Source: Paracoccaceae bacterium (GTDB lineage Bacteria; Pseudomonadota; Alphaproteobacteria; Rhodobacterales; Rhodobacteraceae). From it: a stretch of DNA of 64,000 nt. Under the pieces are notes generated by a model. It saw only the letters and a list, made by a program, of their open reading frames with translations. It was not told where the DNA came from and ran no database searches. A program made the position numbers and the translations under genes. The first letter of the stretch is position 1; every line of letters begins with the position of its first letter. Where the stretch lies: contig JAPUEK010000046.1 in NCBI GenBank assembly GCA_027492585.1, positions 18,272 to 82,271 of the forward strand, written 5' to 3'. Shown here in pieces: positions 26,792 to 35,682 of the stretch.

Positions 26792-27460
26792 ATGAAAGCC
26801 GCTGTCGTCACTTTCCCCGGATCGAATTGCGACCGTGATCTTGCCGTGGCTTTCGAGGCGGCGGGCTTTCAGGTGGCGCGGGTCTGGCACAAGGACAGCG
26901 CCTTGCCCGAAGGGGTGGATGTGGTGGGGGTGCCGGGCGGGTTTTCCTTTGGCGATTATCTGCGCTGCGGGGCGATCGCCGCGCAGTCGCCGGTTGCCGC
27001 CGCGATCCGCAGCCATGCGGCGCGGGGGGGCTATGTGCTCGGCATCTGCAATGGCTTTCAGGTGCTGACCGAGATGCAGCTTCTGCCGGGCGCGCTGATG
27101 CGGAACGGCGGGCTGAAATTCCTCTGCAAGGCGGTGGAGCTGGAAGTGGCGAGCACGGCCAGCGATTTCACCCGCGCCTATGCCAGGGGGCAGCGTCTGT
27201 CGGTGCCGATCGCCCATCACGACGGCAATTACACCATTGATGCCGAGGGGCTGGCGGCGCTTGAGGGCGAGGACCGCATCGCCTTCCGCTATGCGGAGAA
27301 TCCCAACGGCTCGATGGCCGATATCGCCGGGGTTCTGTCGGCCAACCGCCGGGTGCTTGGCATGATGCCCCATCCGGAGCGGGCGGTGGATGCGCGCCAT
27401 GGCGGCACGGATGGCGCGGCGCTCTTTGCCGGGCTGATGGGCGGGATGGCGCTGGCCTGA
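26792..27460 (+). CDS. purQ: Phosphoribosylformylglycinamidine synthase subunit PurQ (glutamine amidotransferase)
   Basis: A 222-residue class I glutamine amidotransferase that supplies ammonia for FGAM synthesis. The nucleophile cysteine is in LGICNGFQ (C86), and the His-Glu of the triad is near the C-terminus in MMPHPERA. MKAAVVTFPGSNCDRD is the usual start. GGAGG lies 5 bases upstream. Confidence 0.96.
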   Translation: MKAAVVTFPGSNCDRDLAVAFEAAGFQVARVWHKDSALPEGVDVVGVPGGFSFGDYLRCGAIAAQSPVAAAIRSHAARGGYVLGICNGFQVLTEMQLLPGALMRNGGLKFLCKAVELEVASTASDFTRAYARGQRLSVPIAHHDGNYTIDAEGLAALEGEDRIAFRYAENPNGSMADIAGVLSANRRVLGMMPHPERAVDARHGGTDGAALFAGLMGGMALA

Positions 27461-27471
27461 GCCGCATTGCC

Positions 27472-27500
27472 TTGAGGCGCCGGTTGCGGCGACCTAAACT
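27472..27500 (+). promoter_or_regulatory. Promoter of the sensor kinase gene, predicted leaderless
   Basis: TTGAGG (27472-27477), 17 bases, TAAACT (27495-27500). The expected start of transcription falls on or next to the ATG at 27507, and no ribosome site is present between, so the mRNA may be leaderless. Confidence 0.5.
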
Positions 27501-27506
27501 CCGCCC

Positions 27507-29270
27507 ATGCAGGACCTGAGCGACCCTCAACCCCTTGGCGAGACAAGTGCGACCACCTCCTGGCGGGTGCGTCTGGCGGTGGCCGTCCTGGTCCTGCTGG
27601 CCGTGGGCGTCGTGCTGACCACCAACCGCTGGCTGTCGGAGCGTTTCACCGAAACGACGCGCAACCGCGCGGAGCTTCGCCTCGCGCTCTATTCCGGCAA
27701 CATGCTGGGCGAGTTGCAGCGCACTTCGGTCGTGCCGCTGCTGCTGGCCGACGATCCGGCGATCCGGGATGCGCTGGTCAAGGGCAATTTCGCCGGCACC
27801 AATCTGCGCCTGATCGAGGTGCAGAAGGAGATCGGCGTCGCCTCCATCCAGCTTCTGGACAAGGACGGGCGGGTGGTCGGCGCCACCAACCGCAATCTTC
27901 TGGGCAGCCTGCTGGGCGCGCAGGGCTATTTCATCGACGCGCAGCGCACCAAGGAGACGGTGTTTTCCGCGACGCCGCTGCCGGGCGGCGGCTATGATTT
28001 CAGCTATTCCCGCGCCGTTCAGGCCGAGGGGCGGCTTCTCGGGGTCATCGTCGTCTCGGTGGACATGATGAAGCATGAACGCGCCTGGGCGGGGTTGCAG
28101 GATGCGGTGCTGGTGACGAACAGCGAGGGGTCCGTGATCCTTGCGACCGAACCGTCCTGGCGCGGCAAGACGCTCGACAAGGCGCTGGTGGCGGCGGAAA
28201 GCCCCTCGGCCTTCGGGCGGGCGCTGAAGGGGGCGGCCGATTGGGCGCAGAACCCGCCCGATGCCTATGTGGCCGGCGAGGCGGTGCTGCGGACCGAGGC
28301 GCGGGTGCCGTTCCGCGGCTGGAAGATGATCACCTTCACCGCCTATGATTCGGTGCGCGAGCGGGTCAACGGCGTGATCGCGCTGGAAATCATGGGCTTT
28401 GCCATCCTCGCCGCGCTGACCTTCTACATGCTGTCGCGCAAGGCCTGGTCGCAGAGCCAGAGCTTCCGGCGCGAATCGGCGGAGCTGCGGCTTCTGAACG
28501 CCCGGCTCAGCCGCGAGATCGCCGAGCGCGAGAAGGTGCAGAAGAACCTCGAAGTGGCGGAGCTGACGCTGGCGCAGTCGTCCAAGCTCGCCGCTCTGGG
28601 CGAGATGTCGGCGGCGGTCAGCCATGAGCTGAACCAGCCCCTTGCCGCGATGAAGACCTATCTGGCCGGCGCGCGGCTTCTGTTGCAGCGCAAGCGCCCG
28701 GAGGAGGCTTTGTCCTCCTTCCAGCGGATCGACGATCTGATCGAGCGCATGGGCGCGATCACCCGCCAGCTCAAATCCTATGCCCGCAAGGGCGGCGAGG
28801 CCTTCGAGCCGGTGGATCTGCGCGCCTGCCTGTCCTCGGCGCTGTCGATGATGGAGCCGCAACTCAAGCAGCGCGTCGTCAAGATCACCCGCACCGCGCC
28901 GCGCCAGCCCGTCATGGTCATGGCCGACCGGCTGCGGCTGGAGCAGGTGATCATCAATCTTCTCCGCAATGCGCTCGATGCGACGAAGGACCTGCGCGAT
29001 CCGCAGATCGACCTTCTGCTGAGTGCGGCCGAGGTGGCAACCCTGTCGGTGCGCGACAACGGCCATGGCATCGCGGAACTCGATAACGTCTTCGAGCCCT
29101 TCTACACCACCAAGAAACCCGGCGAGGGGGTGGGTCTGGGGCTGGCGATTTCCTCCGGCATCGTCACCGACCTCGGCGGTCGGCTGACCGCGCGCAACAG
29201 CGACCGCGGCGGTGCGGTGTTCGAGGTTCAACTGCCCGTTCTGGGCAAGGAAGCGGAAGCAGCGGAATGA
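27507..29270 (+). CDS. dctB: C4-dicarboxylate-type sensor histidine kinase (DctB-like)
   Basis: A 587-residue membrane sensor kinase. It has an N-terminal transmembrane helix (about 22-42), a periplasmic double-PAS/Cache-like region (about 43-285), a second helix (about 289-312) and a cytoplasmic coiled coil. The HisKA H-box is AAVSHELNQPLAAMKTYL (about H373) and the ATPase domain has NLLRNALDA and GVGLGLAISSGIV. The layout matches DctB, which senses C4-dicarboxylates, but no transporter gene is nearby, so the ligand is uncertain. The regulator gene follows after 10 bases. Confidence 0.88.
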   Translation: MQDLSDPQPLGETSATTSWRVRLAVAVLVLLAVGVVLTTNRWLSERFTETTRNRAELRLALYSGNMLGELQRTSVVPLLLADDPAIRDALVKGNFAGTNLRLIEVQKEIGVASIQLLDKDGRVVGATNRNLLGSLLGAQGYFIDAQRTKETVFSATPLPGGGYDFSYSRAVQAEGRLLGVIVVSVDMMKHERAWAGLQDAVLVTNSEGSVILATEPSWRGKTLDKALVAAESPSAFGRALKGAADWAQNPPDAYVAGEAVLRTEARVPFRGWKMITFTAYDSVRERVNGVIALEIMGFAILAALTFYMLSRKAWSQSQSFRRESAELRLLNARLSREIAEREKVQKNLEVAELTLAQSSKLAALGEMSAAVSHELNQPLAAMKTYLAGARLLLQRKRPEEALSSFQRIDDLIERMGAITRQLKSYARKGGEAFEPVDLRACLSSALSMMEPQLKQRVVKITRTAPRQPVMVMADRLRLEQVIINLLRNALDATKDLRDPQIDLLLSAAEVATLSVRDNGHGIAELDNVFEPFYTTKKPGEGVGLGLAISSGIVTDLGGRLTARNSDRGGAVFEVQLPVLGKEAEAAE

Positions 29271-29280
29271 TGAGGGCCAA

Positions 29281-30609
29281 ATGGCACGAGCAATGAAAGT
29301 GGCGATCGTCGATGACGAGGCGGATATGCGCGCCTCCATCAGCCAGTGGCTGGCGCTGTCGGGCTTCGATACGGAGACCTATGCCTCGGCCGAAGAGGCG
29401 CTGAAGGTGCTCGGCCCGGAATGGCCGGGGGTGGTGGTCAGCGACATCAAGATGCCGGGCATGGACGGCATGGCCTTCCTCAAGCGCCTGATGGGCATGG
29501 ATTCCGGCCTGCCGGTCATCCTGATCACCGGCCATGGCGACGTGCCGATGGCGGTGGAGGCGATGCGGGTCGGGGCCTATGACTTCCTTGAAAAGCCCTT
29601 CAATCCCGACCGGATGACCGAGCTTGCCAAGCGCGCGACCCAGGCGCGGCGGCTGACGCTCGACAACCGCGCGCTGCGGCGCGAATTGTCGGATGGCACG
29701 GTGCTGATGAAGAAGCTGATCGGCGCCTCCCCGGCGATGGAGCGGCTGCGCGAGGATATCCTCGATCTCGGCCAGGCCGACAGCCATGTGCTGATCGACG
29801 GCGAGACGGGGACCGGCAAGACGCTGGTGGCCCATGCGCTCCATGCGGTCGGGCCGCGGGCGGGGCGGAAGTTCGTCACCATCTCCTGCGCGGCCTGGGG
29901 CGAGGAGCAGCTTGCGGCGAAGCTTTTCGGCCCCTCCGACGACGGCAACCTGCCGCTGGTCGAAGAGGCGCGCGGCGGCACGCTCTGCCTTGAGGACATC
30001 GAGGCCCTGTCGCATCCGCTGCAATCGCGGCTCTTGACGCTGATCAACGAGCAGGGAACCCCGCCCGAAACCCGGATCATCGCCATCTGCAACGAACATG
30101 CGCCCGACAAGACGCTGGAAGATGTGCTGCGGACCGATCTCTTCTACCGGCTCGGCGCCATGACCATCATCTGCCCGCCGCTGCGCGCGCGCGGCGAGGA
30201 TATCCTGACGCTCTTCACCCGTGCTTCCGAACAATTTTCCGAGGAGTACGGCTGCGAGGCGCCGCAGGTGACGGCGCAGGAGGCGGCCCAGCTTCTGCAG
30301 GCGCCCTGGCCCGGCAATGTGCGCCAGCTGGTGAACATCGCCGAGCGCGCCGTGCTGCAGAACCGCCGCGGCTCGGGCTCCATCGCCTCGCTGCTCATGG
30401 CGGATAATGAGGCCTCCGGCCCGGCGATGACCACCGAGGGCAAGCCGCTCAAGGAATATGTCGAAAGCTTCGAGAAGATGCTGATCGACAACACGATGCG
30501 CCGCCACAAGGGCTCCATCACCGCCGTCATGGACGAGCTTTGCCTGCCGCGCCGCACCCTGAACGAAAAGATGGCCAAATACGGGCTTCAGCGCCAGGAT
30601 TACACCTGA
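29281..30609 (+). CDS. dctD: DctD-like response regulator with AAA+ domain lacking the GAFTGA loop
   Basis: A 442-residue regulator, partner of the preceding kinase. The receiver domain has D55 (VVSDIKMPG) and the switch lysine in LEKPFNP. The AAA+ domain has Walker A DGETGTGKT and an arginine-finger region, RTDLFYRL. Between AAKLFG and GGTL there are only 14 residues (PSDDGNLPLVEEAR), so the GAFTGA loop that contacts sigma54 is missing; Walker B also reads CLEDIE instead of LDEI. The C-terminal Fis-type helix-turn-helix (KGSITAVMDELCLPRRTLNE) is intact. It therefore probably binds DNA but may not work with sigma54. Confidence 0.9.
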   Translation: MARAMKVAIVDDEADMRASISQWLALSGFDTETYASAEEALKVLGPEWPGVVVSDIKMPGMDGMAFLKRLMGMDSGLPVILITGHGDVPMAVEAMRVGAYDFLEKPFNPDRMTELAKRATQARRLTLDNRALRRELSDGTVLMKKLIGASPAMERLREDILDLGQADSHVLIDGETGTGKTLVAHALHAVGPRAGRKFVTISCAAWGEEQLAAKLFGPSDDGNLPLVEEARGGTLCLEDIEALSHPLQSRLLTLINEQGTPPETRIIAICNEHAPDKTLEDVLRTDLFYRLGAMTIICPPLRARGEDILTLFTRASEQFSEEYGCEAPQVTAQEAAQLLQAPWPGNVRQLVNIAERAVLQNRRGSGSIASLLMADNEASGPAMTTEGKPLKEYVESFEKMLIDNTMRRHKGSITAVMDELCLPRRTLNEKMAKYGLQRQDYT

Positions 30610-30630
30610 GGCACGGGGGCGGCCGGGGAA

Positions 30631-30720
30631 GCCTCCGGCGGGGATATTTGAGCCAGTATGAAAGGGCTTTCTTCTCTTTCCAAATATCCCCCGCGGAGCG
30701 TTCCGCCGCCGGGGCAGGGC
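30631..30720. repeat. Dispersed intergenic repeat, copy 6 (inverted pair)
   Basis: Forward half GCCTCCGGCGGGGATATTTG then AGCCAGTATGAAAGGG (30631-30666). It faces a reverse half, CTTTCCAAATATCCCCCGCG, from about 30676. This sub-type (CCAGTATGAAAGG tail) is closest to copy 8. Confidence 0.75.
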
Positions 30721-30772
30721 GGGGCCGCGGCGAATACTCGCTCCGGTTGTGCGGGCTGTGGAAAATAGGCCA

Positions 30773-30802
30773 TTGTAAAACGCCCCGCTTTGCCGCTAGG
30801 GT
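30773..30802 (+). promoter_or_regulatory. Possible promoter of rne
   Basis: TTGTAA (30773-30778), 18 bases, TAGGGT (30797-30802). If used, it gives a leader of about 330 bases, similar in size to the autoregulatory rne leader known in Escherichia coli. Confidence 0.4.
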
Positions 30803-31140
30803 CGCGTCATGCGGGGCTTTTGACCCGCTCCTCCATTCCCTGCCCTTGCCGGACGGCGCTTTTCGGCGCCACCGCGGGGGAGCCGGATCGGCCGCAAGGC
30901 TGTGAGCATTGCCTGTGAAGTCATTGATGACATGGGCTTTTTTAGGTGGAAGGCGAAAGCCCTCCAGACGTGAACCGCGATGATGAGTGCGACATCGGCA
31001 AGATCAGGCGCGCTGTGCCAACCCGGCACGGCCCCTTTTCCTGCCCCGCGCTCCCTCGCCCGAACAAGCCGCCCAGTTCCGTATGACACCCCCTCCGGTC
31101 CGCCGGGGGGCGTTTTGCGTCATGGGCGCAATGGATTGAT

Positions 31141-33843
31141 ATGTCTAAGAAAATGCTTATCGACGCCACCCATTCCGAGGAAACCCGGGTGGTCGTGGTC
31201 GACGGAAACAAGGTCGAGGAATTCGATTTTGAAACCGTAAACAAGCGCCAGCTTGCCGGAAACATCTATCTCGCCAAGGTGACCCGCGTGGAGCCTTCGC
31301 TCCAGGCGGCCTTTGTCGATTACGGCGGCAACCGCCACGGTTTTCTCGCCTTCGCCGAGATCCATCCGGATTACTACCAGATCCCGGTTGCCGACCGCAA
31401 AGCCCTGATCGAGGAAGAGCGCGCCTACAACCGCGCCCAGGAGGAGGAGGAGAACCGCCGCTCCCGTCCCCGCCCGCCGCGCCCGGCTCAGAGAGCCCGC
31501 GCCGAGGGCGCCGATACCGGGGATGAGGTGAAGACCGCCGAAATCTCTGGCATGGATGTGGTCGATCTCGGCGAGGAAACCGGGGCCGATGCGCTTCTCG
31601 AAACCGCTGTCGCGGAGATCGTGACCGAGGCTCCCGCCGCCGAGGCGGAGGAGGGCGAGGCGCATTACCACGCCATCGACCATGCCTCCGACACCGATGA
31701 CGAGATCGAATCGATCGCCGAAGAGGATGTGGCCGAGGAAATCAGCCAGACCCGCAAGCCCCGCGCCCGCCGCTACAAGATCCAGGAGGTCGTGAAGGTC
31801 CGCCAGATCATGCTGGTTCAGGTGGTGAAGGAGGAGCGCGGCAACAAGGGGGCGGCGCTGACCACCTATCTGTCGCTCGCCGGCCGCTACTGCGTGTTGA
31901 TGCCCAACACCGCGCGCGGCGGCGGCATTTCCCGCAAGATCACCCAGGCGGCCGACCGCAAGAAGCTGAAGGAAATCGCGCAGGAGATCGAGGTTCCGGA
32001 AGGGGCCGGCCTGATCATCCGCACCGCGGGCGCCAAGCGCACGAAGCCGGAGATCAAGCGCGACTACGAATATCTGATGCGGCTCTGGGAACAGATCCGC
32101 GAACTGACGCTGAAATCCATCGCCCCCGCGCAGATCTACGAAGAGGGCAACCTCATCAAGCGCACCATCCGCGACCTCTTCTCCAAGGAGATCGACGAGG
32201 TGCTGGTCGAGGGCGAGGCGGGCTACCGCACCGCCAAGGACTTCATGCGGATGATCATGCCGGCCCATGCCCGGCAGGTCGTGCGTTATGAAGAGCAGAC
32301 CCCGCTTTTCGCCCGCTATCAGGTCGAGGGCTATCTCGGCGGCATGTTCAACCCGGTCGTGCAGCTCAAATCCGGCGGCTACATCGTGATCGGCGTGACC
32401 GAGGCGCTCGTCGCCATCGACGTGAACTCGGGCCGGGCGACCAAGGAAGGCTCCATCGAGGAGACCGCGCTCAAGACCAACGTCGAGGCTGCCGAGGAGA
32501 TCGCCCGCCAGCTCCGCCTGCGCGACCTCGCCGGGCTGATCGTCATCGACTTCATCGACATGGAGGAGCGGCGCAACAACCTCACCGTTGAAAAGCGCCT
32601 GAAGGACAAGCTGAAGACCGACCGGGCGCGCATCCAGGTCGGACGCATCTCGGGCTTCGGCCTTCTGGAGATGTCGCGTCAGCGGCTGCGTCCGGGGATG
32701 CTCGAAAGCACCACCCAGCCCTGCCCGCATTGCCATGGCACCGGGCTGATCCGCTCCGACGACAGCATGGCGTTGCAGGTGCTGCGCGCGCTGGAAGAAG
32801 AGGGGACGCGCAAGCGTTCCAAGGAGGTGCTGCTGAAGGCGCCGGTCGGGATCGTCAACTTCCTCTTCAACCAGAAGCGCGAGCATATCGCGCTGATCGA
32901 GGCCCGATATGGCATGTCGGTGCGGATCGAGGCCGATCCGGCGCTGATCAGCCCCGATTACGCCATCGAGAAGTTCAAGACCGCGACGCGGGTTGTGCCG
33001 GAGAATACGCCGGTGATCTCCGGCAATGCGAGCCTGATGGGCGCGCCGGTCGCGGAGGAGGAAGAGGATTTCGTCGAGGAAGAGATCGACGAGGTGGAAG
33101 AGGCGGAAGCCGAAGCCGTGACCTCCGAAGCGGCGGCCCCTGCCGCGGCGGGCGGCGAGGGAGGCAAGAAGCGCCGCCGTCGTCGGCGCCGCAAGAAGGG
33201 CGGCAACGGCCAGCCGGGGGAGAGCGATGCCGCTCAGGCCGGTGGCGAGGCCGAAGAGGATGAGACGGACGGCGAAGATGGCGAGGGTGAAGCCGTGGCC
33301 GAGGCCGTGGCAGAAACCGCCGCCGCCGGGGATGCGGCCGAGGCCAAACCCGCCCGCCGCACCCGCAAGCGCCCGGCCTCCAAGGCCAAGGCCGCAGCGG
33401 AAGCCGCCGAGGTTCCCGTAGCCGAGGCTGTGGCCGAGGGTGCGGCGCCCGTGGCCGAAGCGGCCGCCGAGGCTGCGCCCGCACCGAAGCCGCGCAGCCG
33501 CAGCCGGGCGAAAGCCGCGCCCGTGGTCGAGGCCGAAGCTGCGGCGGAAGCCGAAGTGGCGGCAAAGCCCAAGCCGCGCAGCCGCAGCCGCGCCAAGGCC
33601 GCTCCGGTCGAGGCCGCTCCCGAAGCTGCCGCTGAAGTCGCGGCGGCGGTGATCGCCGTCAGCCTGCACGAGCAACCTGCGCCGGTGGGCGAACAGATCG
33701 CCGTGCATCCCGAGCCGCAGGATGTGATCGCCGAGGCCGTGGAAGCCGCTGCCGAGGCCCCGACCGAAGCGGAGGCGGAAGCTCCCGCCGAGGATGGCCC
33801 GCCGAAGCCGAAGAAAAAAGGCTGGTGGTCGCTCGGCCGCTGA
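31141..33843 (+). CDS. rne: Ribonuclease E
   Basis: A 900-residue endoribonuclease, the core of the RNA degradosome. The N-terminal S1 domain (about 35-245) is interrupted by an acidic insert (about 95-215), as in other alphaproteobacteria. The catalytic DNase I-like part has VAIDVNSGRA and IVIDFIDMEER; the zinc-link is CPHCHGTG. The C-terminal third is a low-complexity Ala/Glu scaffold with an Arg-rich basic tract (KKRRRRRRRKKGG) and two copies of PKPRSRSRAKAAPV (about 782 and 809), ending KPKKKGWWSLGR. No good ribosome site is seen before the ATG, which fits regulated translation. Confidence 0.96.
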   Translation: MSKKMLIDATHSEETRVVVVDGNKVEEFDFETVNKRQLAGNIYLAKVTRVEPSLQAAFVDYGGNRHGFLAFAEIHPDYYQIPVADRKALIEEERAYNRAQEEEENRRSRPRPPRPAQRARAEGADTGDEVKTAEISGMDVVDLGEETGADALLETAVAEIVTEAPAAEAEEGEAHYHAIDHASDTDDEIESIAEEDVAEEISQTRKPRARRYKIQEVVKVRQIMLVQVVKEERGNKGAALTTYLSLAGRYCVLMPNTARGGGISRKITQAADRKKLKEIAQEIEVPEGAGLIIRTAGAKRTKPEIKRDYEYLMRLWEQIRELTLKSIAPAQIYEEGNLIKRTIRDLFSKEIDEVLVEGEAGYRTAKDFMRMIMPAHARQVVRYEEQTPLFARYQVEGYLGGMFNPVVQLKSGGYIVIGVTEALVAIDVNSGRATKEGSIEETALKTNVEAAEEIARQLRLRDLAGLIVIDFIDMEERRNNLTVEKRLKDKLKTDRARIQVGRISGFGLLEMSRQRLRPGMLESTTQPCPHCHGTGLIRSDDSMALQVLRALEEEGTRKRSKEVLLKAPVGIVNFLFNQKREHIALIEARYGMSVRIEADPALISPDYAIEKFKTATRVVPENTPVISGNASLMGAPVAEEEEDFVEEEIDEVEEAEAEAVTSEAAAPAAAGGEGGKKRRRRRRRKKGGNGQPGESDAAQAGGEAEEDETDGEDGEGEAVAEAVAETAAAGDAAEAKPARRTRKRPASKAKAAAEAAEVPVAEAVAEGAAPVAEAAAEAAPAPKPRSRSRAKAAPVVEAEAAAEAEVAAKPKPRSRSRAKAAPVEAAPEAAAEVAAAVIAVSLHEQPAPVGEQIAVHPEPQDVIAEAVEAAAEAPTEAEAEAPAEDGPPKPKKKGWWSLGR

Positions 33844-33851
33844 GAAAAGGG

Positions 33852-33883
33852 AAGGGCGGCAGGGAACTGCCGCCCTTTCTCTT
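33852..33883 (+). terminator. Rho-independent terminator of rne
   Basis: AAGGGCGGCAG (33852-33862), loop GGAA, CTGCCGCCCTT (33867-33877), then TCTCTTT. An 11-bp perfect stem with a GNRA-type loop starting 8 bases after the stop codon. Confidence 0.9.
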
Positions 33884-33995
33884 TCACCGCCTGGGCCAGC
33901 TCGCCGGGGGCGGGTTGACAGTCTGCGCCCCATCGAGATCCCTGAGCGGTCTTGCACCCCTCCGCCCTGCCACCGCTGCCTTGAACCGTGGCAAA

Positions 33996-34028
33996 CGCCG
34001 CAGGATGTTTGAGGCAAGGTGAAGGGGG
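33996..34028 (+). repeat. Dispersed intergenic repeat, copy 7
   Basis: CGCCGCAGGATGTTTGAGGC then AAGGTGAAGGGG. A diverged tail unit without its hairpin, between the rne terminator and the convergent TusA-like gene. Confidence 0.65.
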
Positions 34029-34059
34029 GCGGTTGATCCGGCCCGAAGGGCGCTTGGCC

Positions 34060-34317
34060 TTAAGGGGCAGGAGCCTCCGCTCCTCCGTCGGCGCCGCGCC
34101 GGATCAGATAGGCCGCCCCGCCGGGGATATCGCTGGCCCCCAGATAGTCATGCCCGGCCTGACCGCAGAAATGCGGCAGATCGACCGCCGCCATCCCGTC
34201 GCTCGCCAGCACCCGCAACACCGCCCCCGGAGCCATAGCGATCAGCCGCTTGCGCGCCCGAAGCACCGGCAGCGGGCAGAGCAGCCCCAGACAATCCAGC
34301 TCCACATCCCATTCCAT
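34060..34317 (-). CDS. TusA/SirA-family sulfurtransferase
   Basis: An 85-residue small cytoplasmic protein of the TusA fold that carries sulfur as a persulfide. The signature CLGLLCPLPVLRARK contains the active cysteine (C14) in the CPxP motif. I chose the ATG at 34317 with GAGAGG about 8 bases upstream; the frame upstream to 34344 is short and not conserved-looking. Target pathway (tRNA thiolation, molybdenum cofactor or sulfur oxidation) cannot be told from this isolated gene. Confidence 0.88.
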   Translation of the reverse strand: MEWDVELDCLGLLCPLPVLRARKRLIAMAPGAVLRVLASDGMAAVDLPHFCGQAGHDYLGASDIPGGAAYLIRRGADGGAEAPAP

Positions 34318-34887
34318 CCCGGCAGACCTCTCCCGATGGCGCATATGCCCCGAAGGGGCTATCGGCTGGCCATAACGCCGGGAGGCCCGAGGTCAAGCCG
34401 CAATGCCGCTTTCCTCCGAAACCCCGACGAGCCCTGCGCGATGACAATCGCCCCTAATCGCCCCGGCGCCTGCTGCCCCCCGCTCTCCCGCGTTCCGGGC
34501 CGGAGCGCGGTTCGATGGAATGAAACCGGCGCCGAATGTCCAGTCGCAGCGCCGCAGCCGCGCGCGGTATTCGCACGCTGCTCGCGGCCCCCGGCTTTCC
34601 GGGCGGCGCCCTCTTGCGCGACCCGGCCCTCACAACCGCATTTGCCCTCAAGGCAGGACAGGCCCCCGTTCCATCCTTCCATATCCGCAACCTCCGCGCC
34701 CTCCCTTTCATACTGGCAAAAATATCCCCGCCGGAGGCTCCCGCCCTCCCCACCGGCCCAAGCCTGTTCATCCTTGCCCAGATCCCCCCCGGCGGCGCAC
34801 TCCCCGGTCCGGCCCCCACGCCCTTGTGACACCCTGACCGGGTGACGCGGCGCGCCGAACCGGCTATCAGGCGGGAAAGGAGCCCCC
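34318..34887. other. Intergenic region with repeat units, no gene
   Basis: 570 bases between the divergent tusA-like and ccdA genes. Long frames exist on both strands (for example 34359-34898 minus), but their products are low-complexity Gly/Arg/Pro shadows without ribosome sites. Repeat copy 8 lies at 34703-34797. AAGGAG at the right end is the ccdA ribosome site. Confidence 0.5.
34703..34797 (-). repeat. Dispersed intergenic repeat, copy 8
   Basis: CCCTTTCATACTGGCAAAAA then TATCCCCGCCGGAGGC (34703-34738), the reverse of the copy 6 type. A degenerate second unit, TTCATCCTTGCCCAGATCCC (34768-34787), follows. Confidence 0.7.
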
Positions 34888-35628
34888 ATGTTCGGCATCG
34901 ACCTCTTTGACGCAAGCCTGATCCCCTCGATGCTTGTCGCCCTCGTGGCGGGGGTGCTGTCCTTCCTCAGCCCCTGCGTGCTGCCGATCGTGCCGCCCTA
35001 TCTCGCCTATATGTCCGGCATCTCGGTGGGGGAGATGAAAACCGGGCGCTCGCCGCTGCTGGCGGCGCTGTTCTTCGTCCTTGGGCTTTCGACGGTCTTT
35101 CTCCTCCTCGGCGCGGCGGCCTCCGCCTTCGGCGGCTTCTTCCTCGGCAATGCCGACACCTTCGCCACCCTCGCCGGGATCGTGGTCATGGTCTTCGGGG
35201 CGCATTTCCTCGGGGTGATCCGCATCCCGCTTCTGGACCGGGAACTGCGGATGGAGGCGGGAGATCAGGGCGGCTCGGCTTTCGGAGCCTATGTCCTCGG
35301 CCTCGCCTTCGCTTTCGGCTGGACGCCCTGCATCGGGCCGCAGCTTGGCGCGATCCTGTCGCTCGCGGCACAGGACGGCCATGTCGGGCGCGGGATGGTT
35401 CTTCTGGCGACCTATGCGGCGGGGCTCGGCATCCCCTTCCTTCTCGTCGCGGCCTTCTTCGGACGGATGCTGCCGCTCGTCACCTTCCTGAAGCGCCATG
35501 CCGGCCGGATCGAGCGGATCATGGGCCTTCTCCTCTGGACCATCGGGCTGCTGATGCTGACCGGCGGCTTCTCCAGCTTCTCCTACTGGCTGCTGGAGCA
35601 TGTGCCTTTCCTTGCCAGCCTGGGCTGA
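34888..35628 (+). CDS. ccdA: Cytochrome c biogenesis protein CcdA
   Basis: A 246-residue inner-membrane protein with six hydrophobic segments that passes electrons from thioredoxin to periplasmic thiol proteins for cytochrome c maturation. The two redox cysteines are in FLSPCVLPIVPPYLAYMSG (C30) and GWTPCIGPQLGA (C148), both in the expected pseudo-symmetric positions. AAGGAG lies 6 bases before the ATG. Other ccm genes are not in the window. Confidence 0.93.
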   Translation: MFGIDLFDASLIPSMLVALVAGVLSFLSPCVLPIVPPYLAYMSGISVGEMKTGRSPLLAALFFVLGLSTVFLLLGAAASAFGGFFLGNADTFATLAGIVVMVFGAHFLGVIRIPLLDRELRMEAGDQGGSAFGAYVLGLAFAFGWTPCIGPQLGAILSLAAQDGHVGRGMVLLATYAAGLGIPFLLVAAFFGRMLPLVTFLKRHAGRIERIMGLLLWTIGLLMLTGGFSSFSYWLLEHVPFLASLG

Positions 35629-35682
35629 AGCCCCTTAGATTCGCCGTATTTTCCTGCAAAACTGGGGGAAACGGGGGCCTGG

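Larger units (their letters stand above)
30610..31140. other. Long intergenic region: repeat pair plus probable RNase E leader
   Basis: 531 bases with no convincing gene. The left part is repeat copy 6. The right part, from about 30809 to 31140, is probably the 5' untranslated leader of rne. It contains a hairpin CCCCC-10-CGGGGG followed by CGTTTTG (about 31089-31113), 30 bases before the rne ATG. Small open frames here have no ribosome sites. Confidence 0.5.

Noticed and set aside
25313..29339. Long minus-strand frames (25313-27400 and 27168-29339) opposite purC/purS/purQ and dctB
   Set aside because: They run through well-identified genes and intergenic repeats and encode His/Arg-rich shadow products.
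31120..34017. 965-codon minus-strand open frame opposite rne
   Set aside because: Complementary shadow of the RNase E gene; leucine/glycine-rich without any motif, while the plus strand has DVNSG and CPHCHG.
34359..34915. Overlapping frames between the tusA-like and ccdA genes
   Set aside because: Products are Gly/Arg/Pro-rich and include repeat sequence; no start signal.
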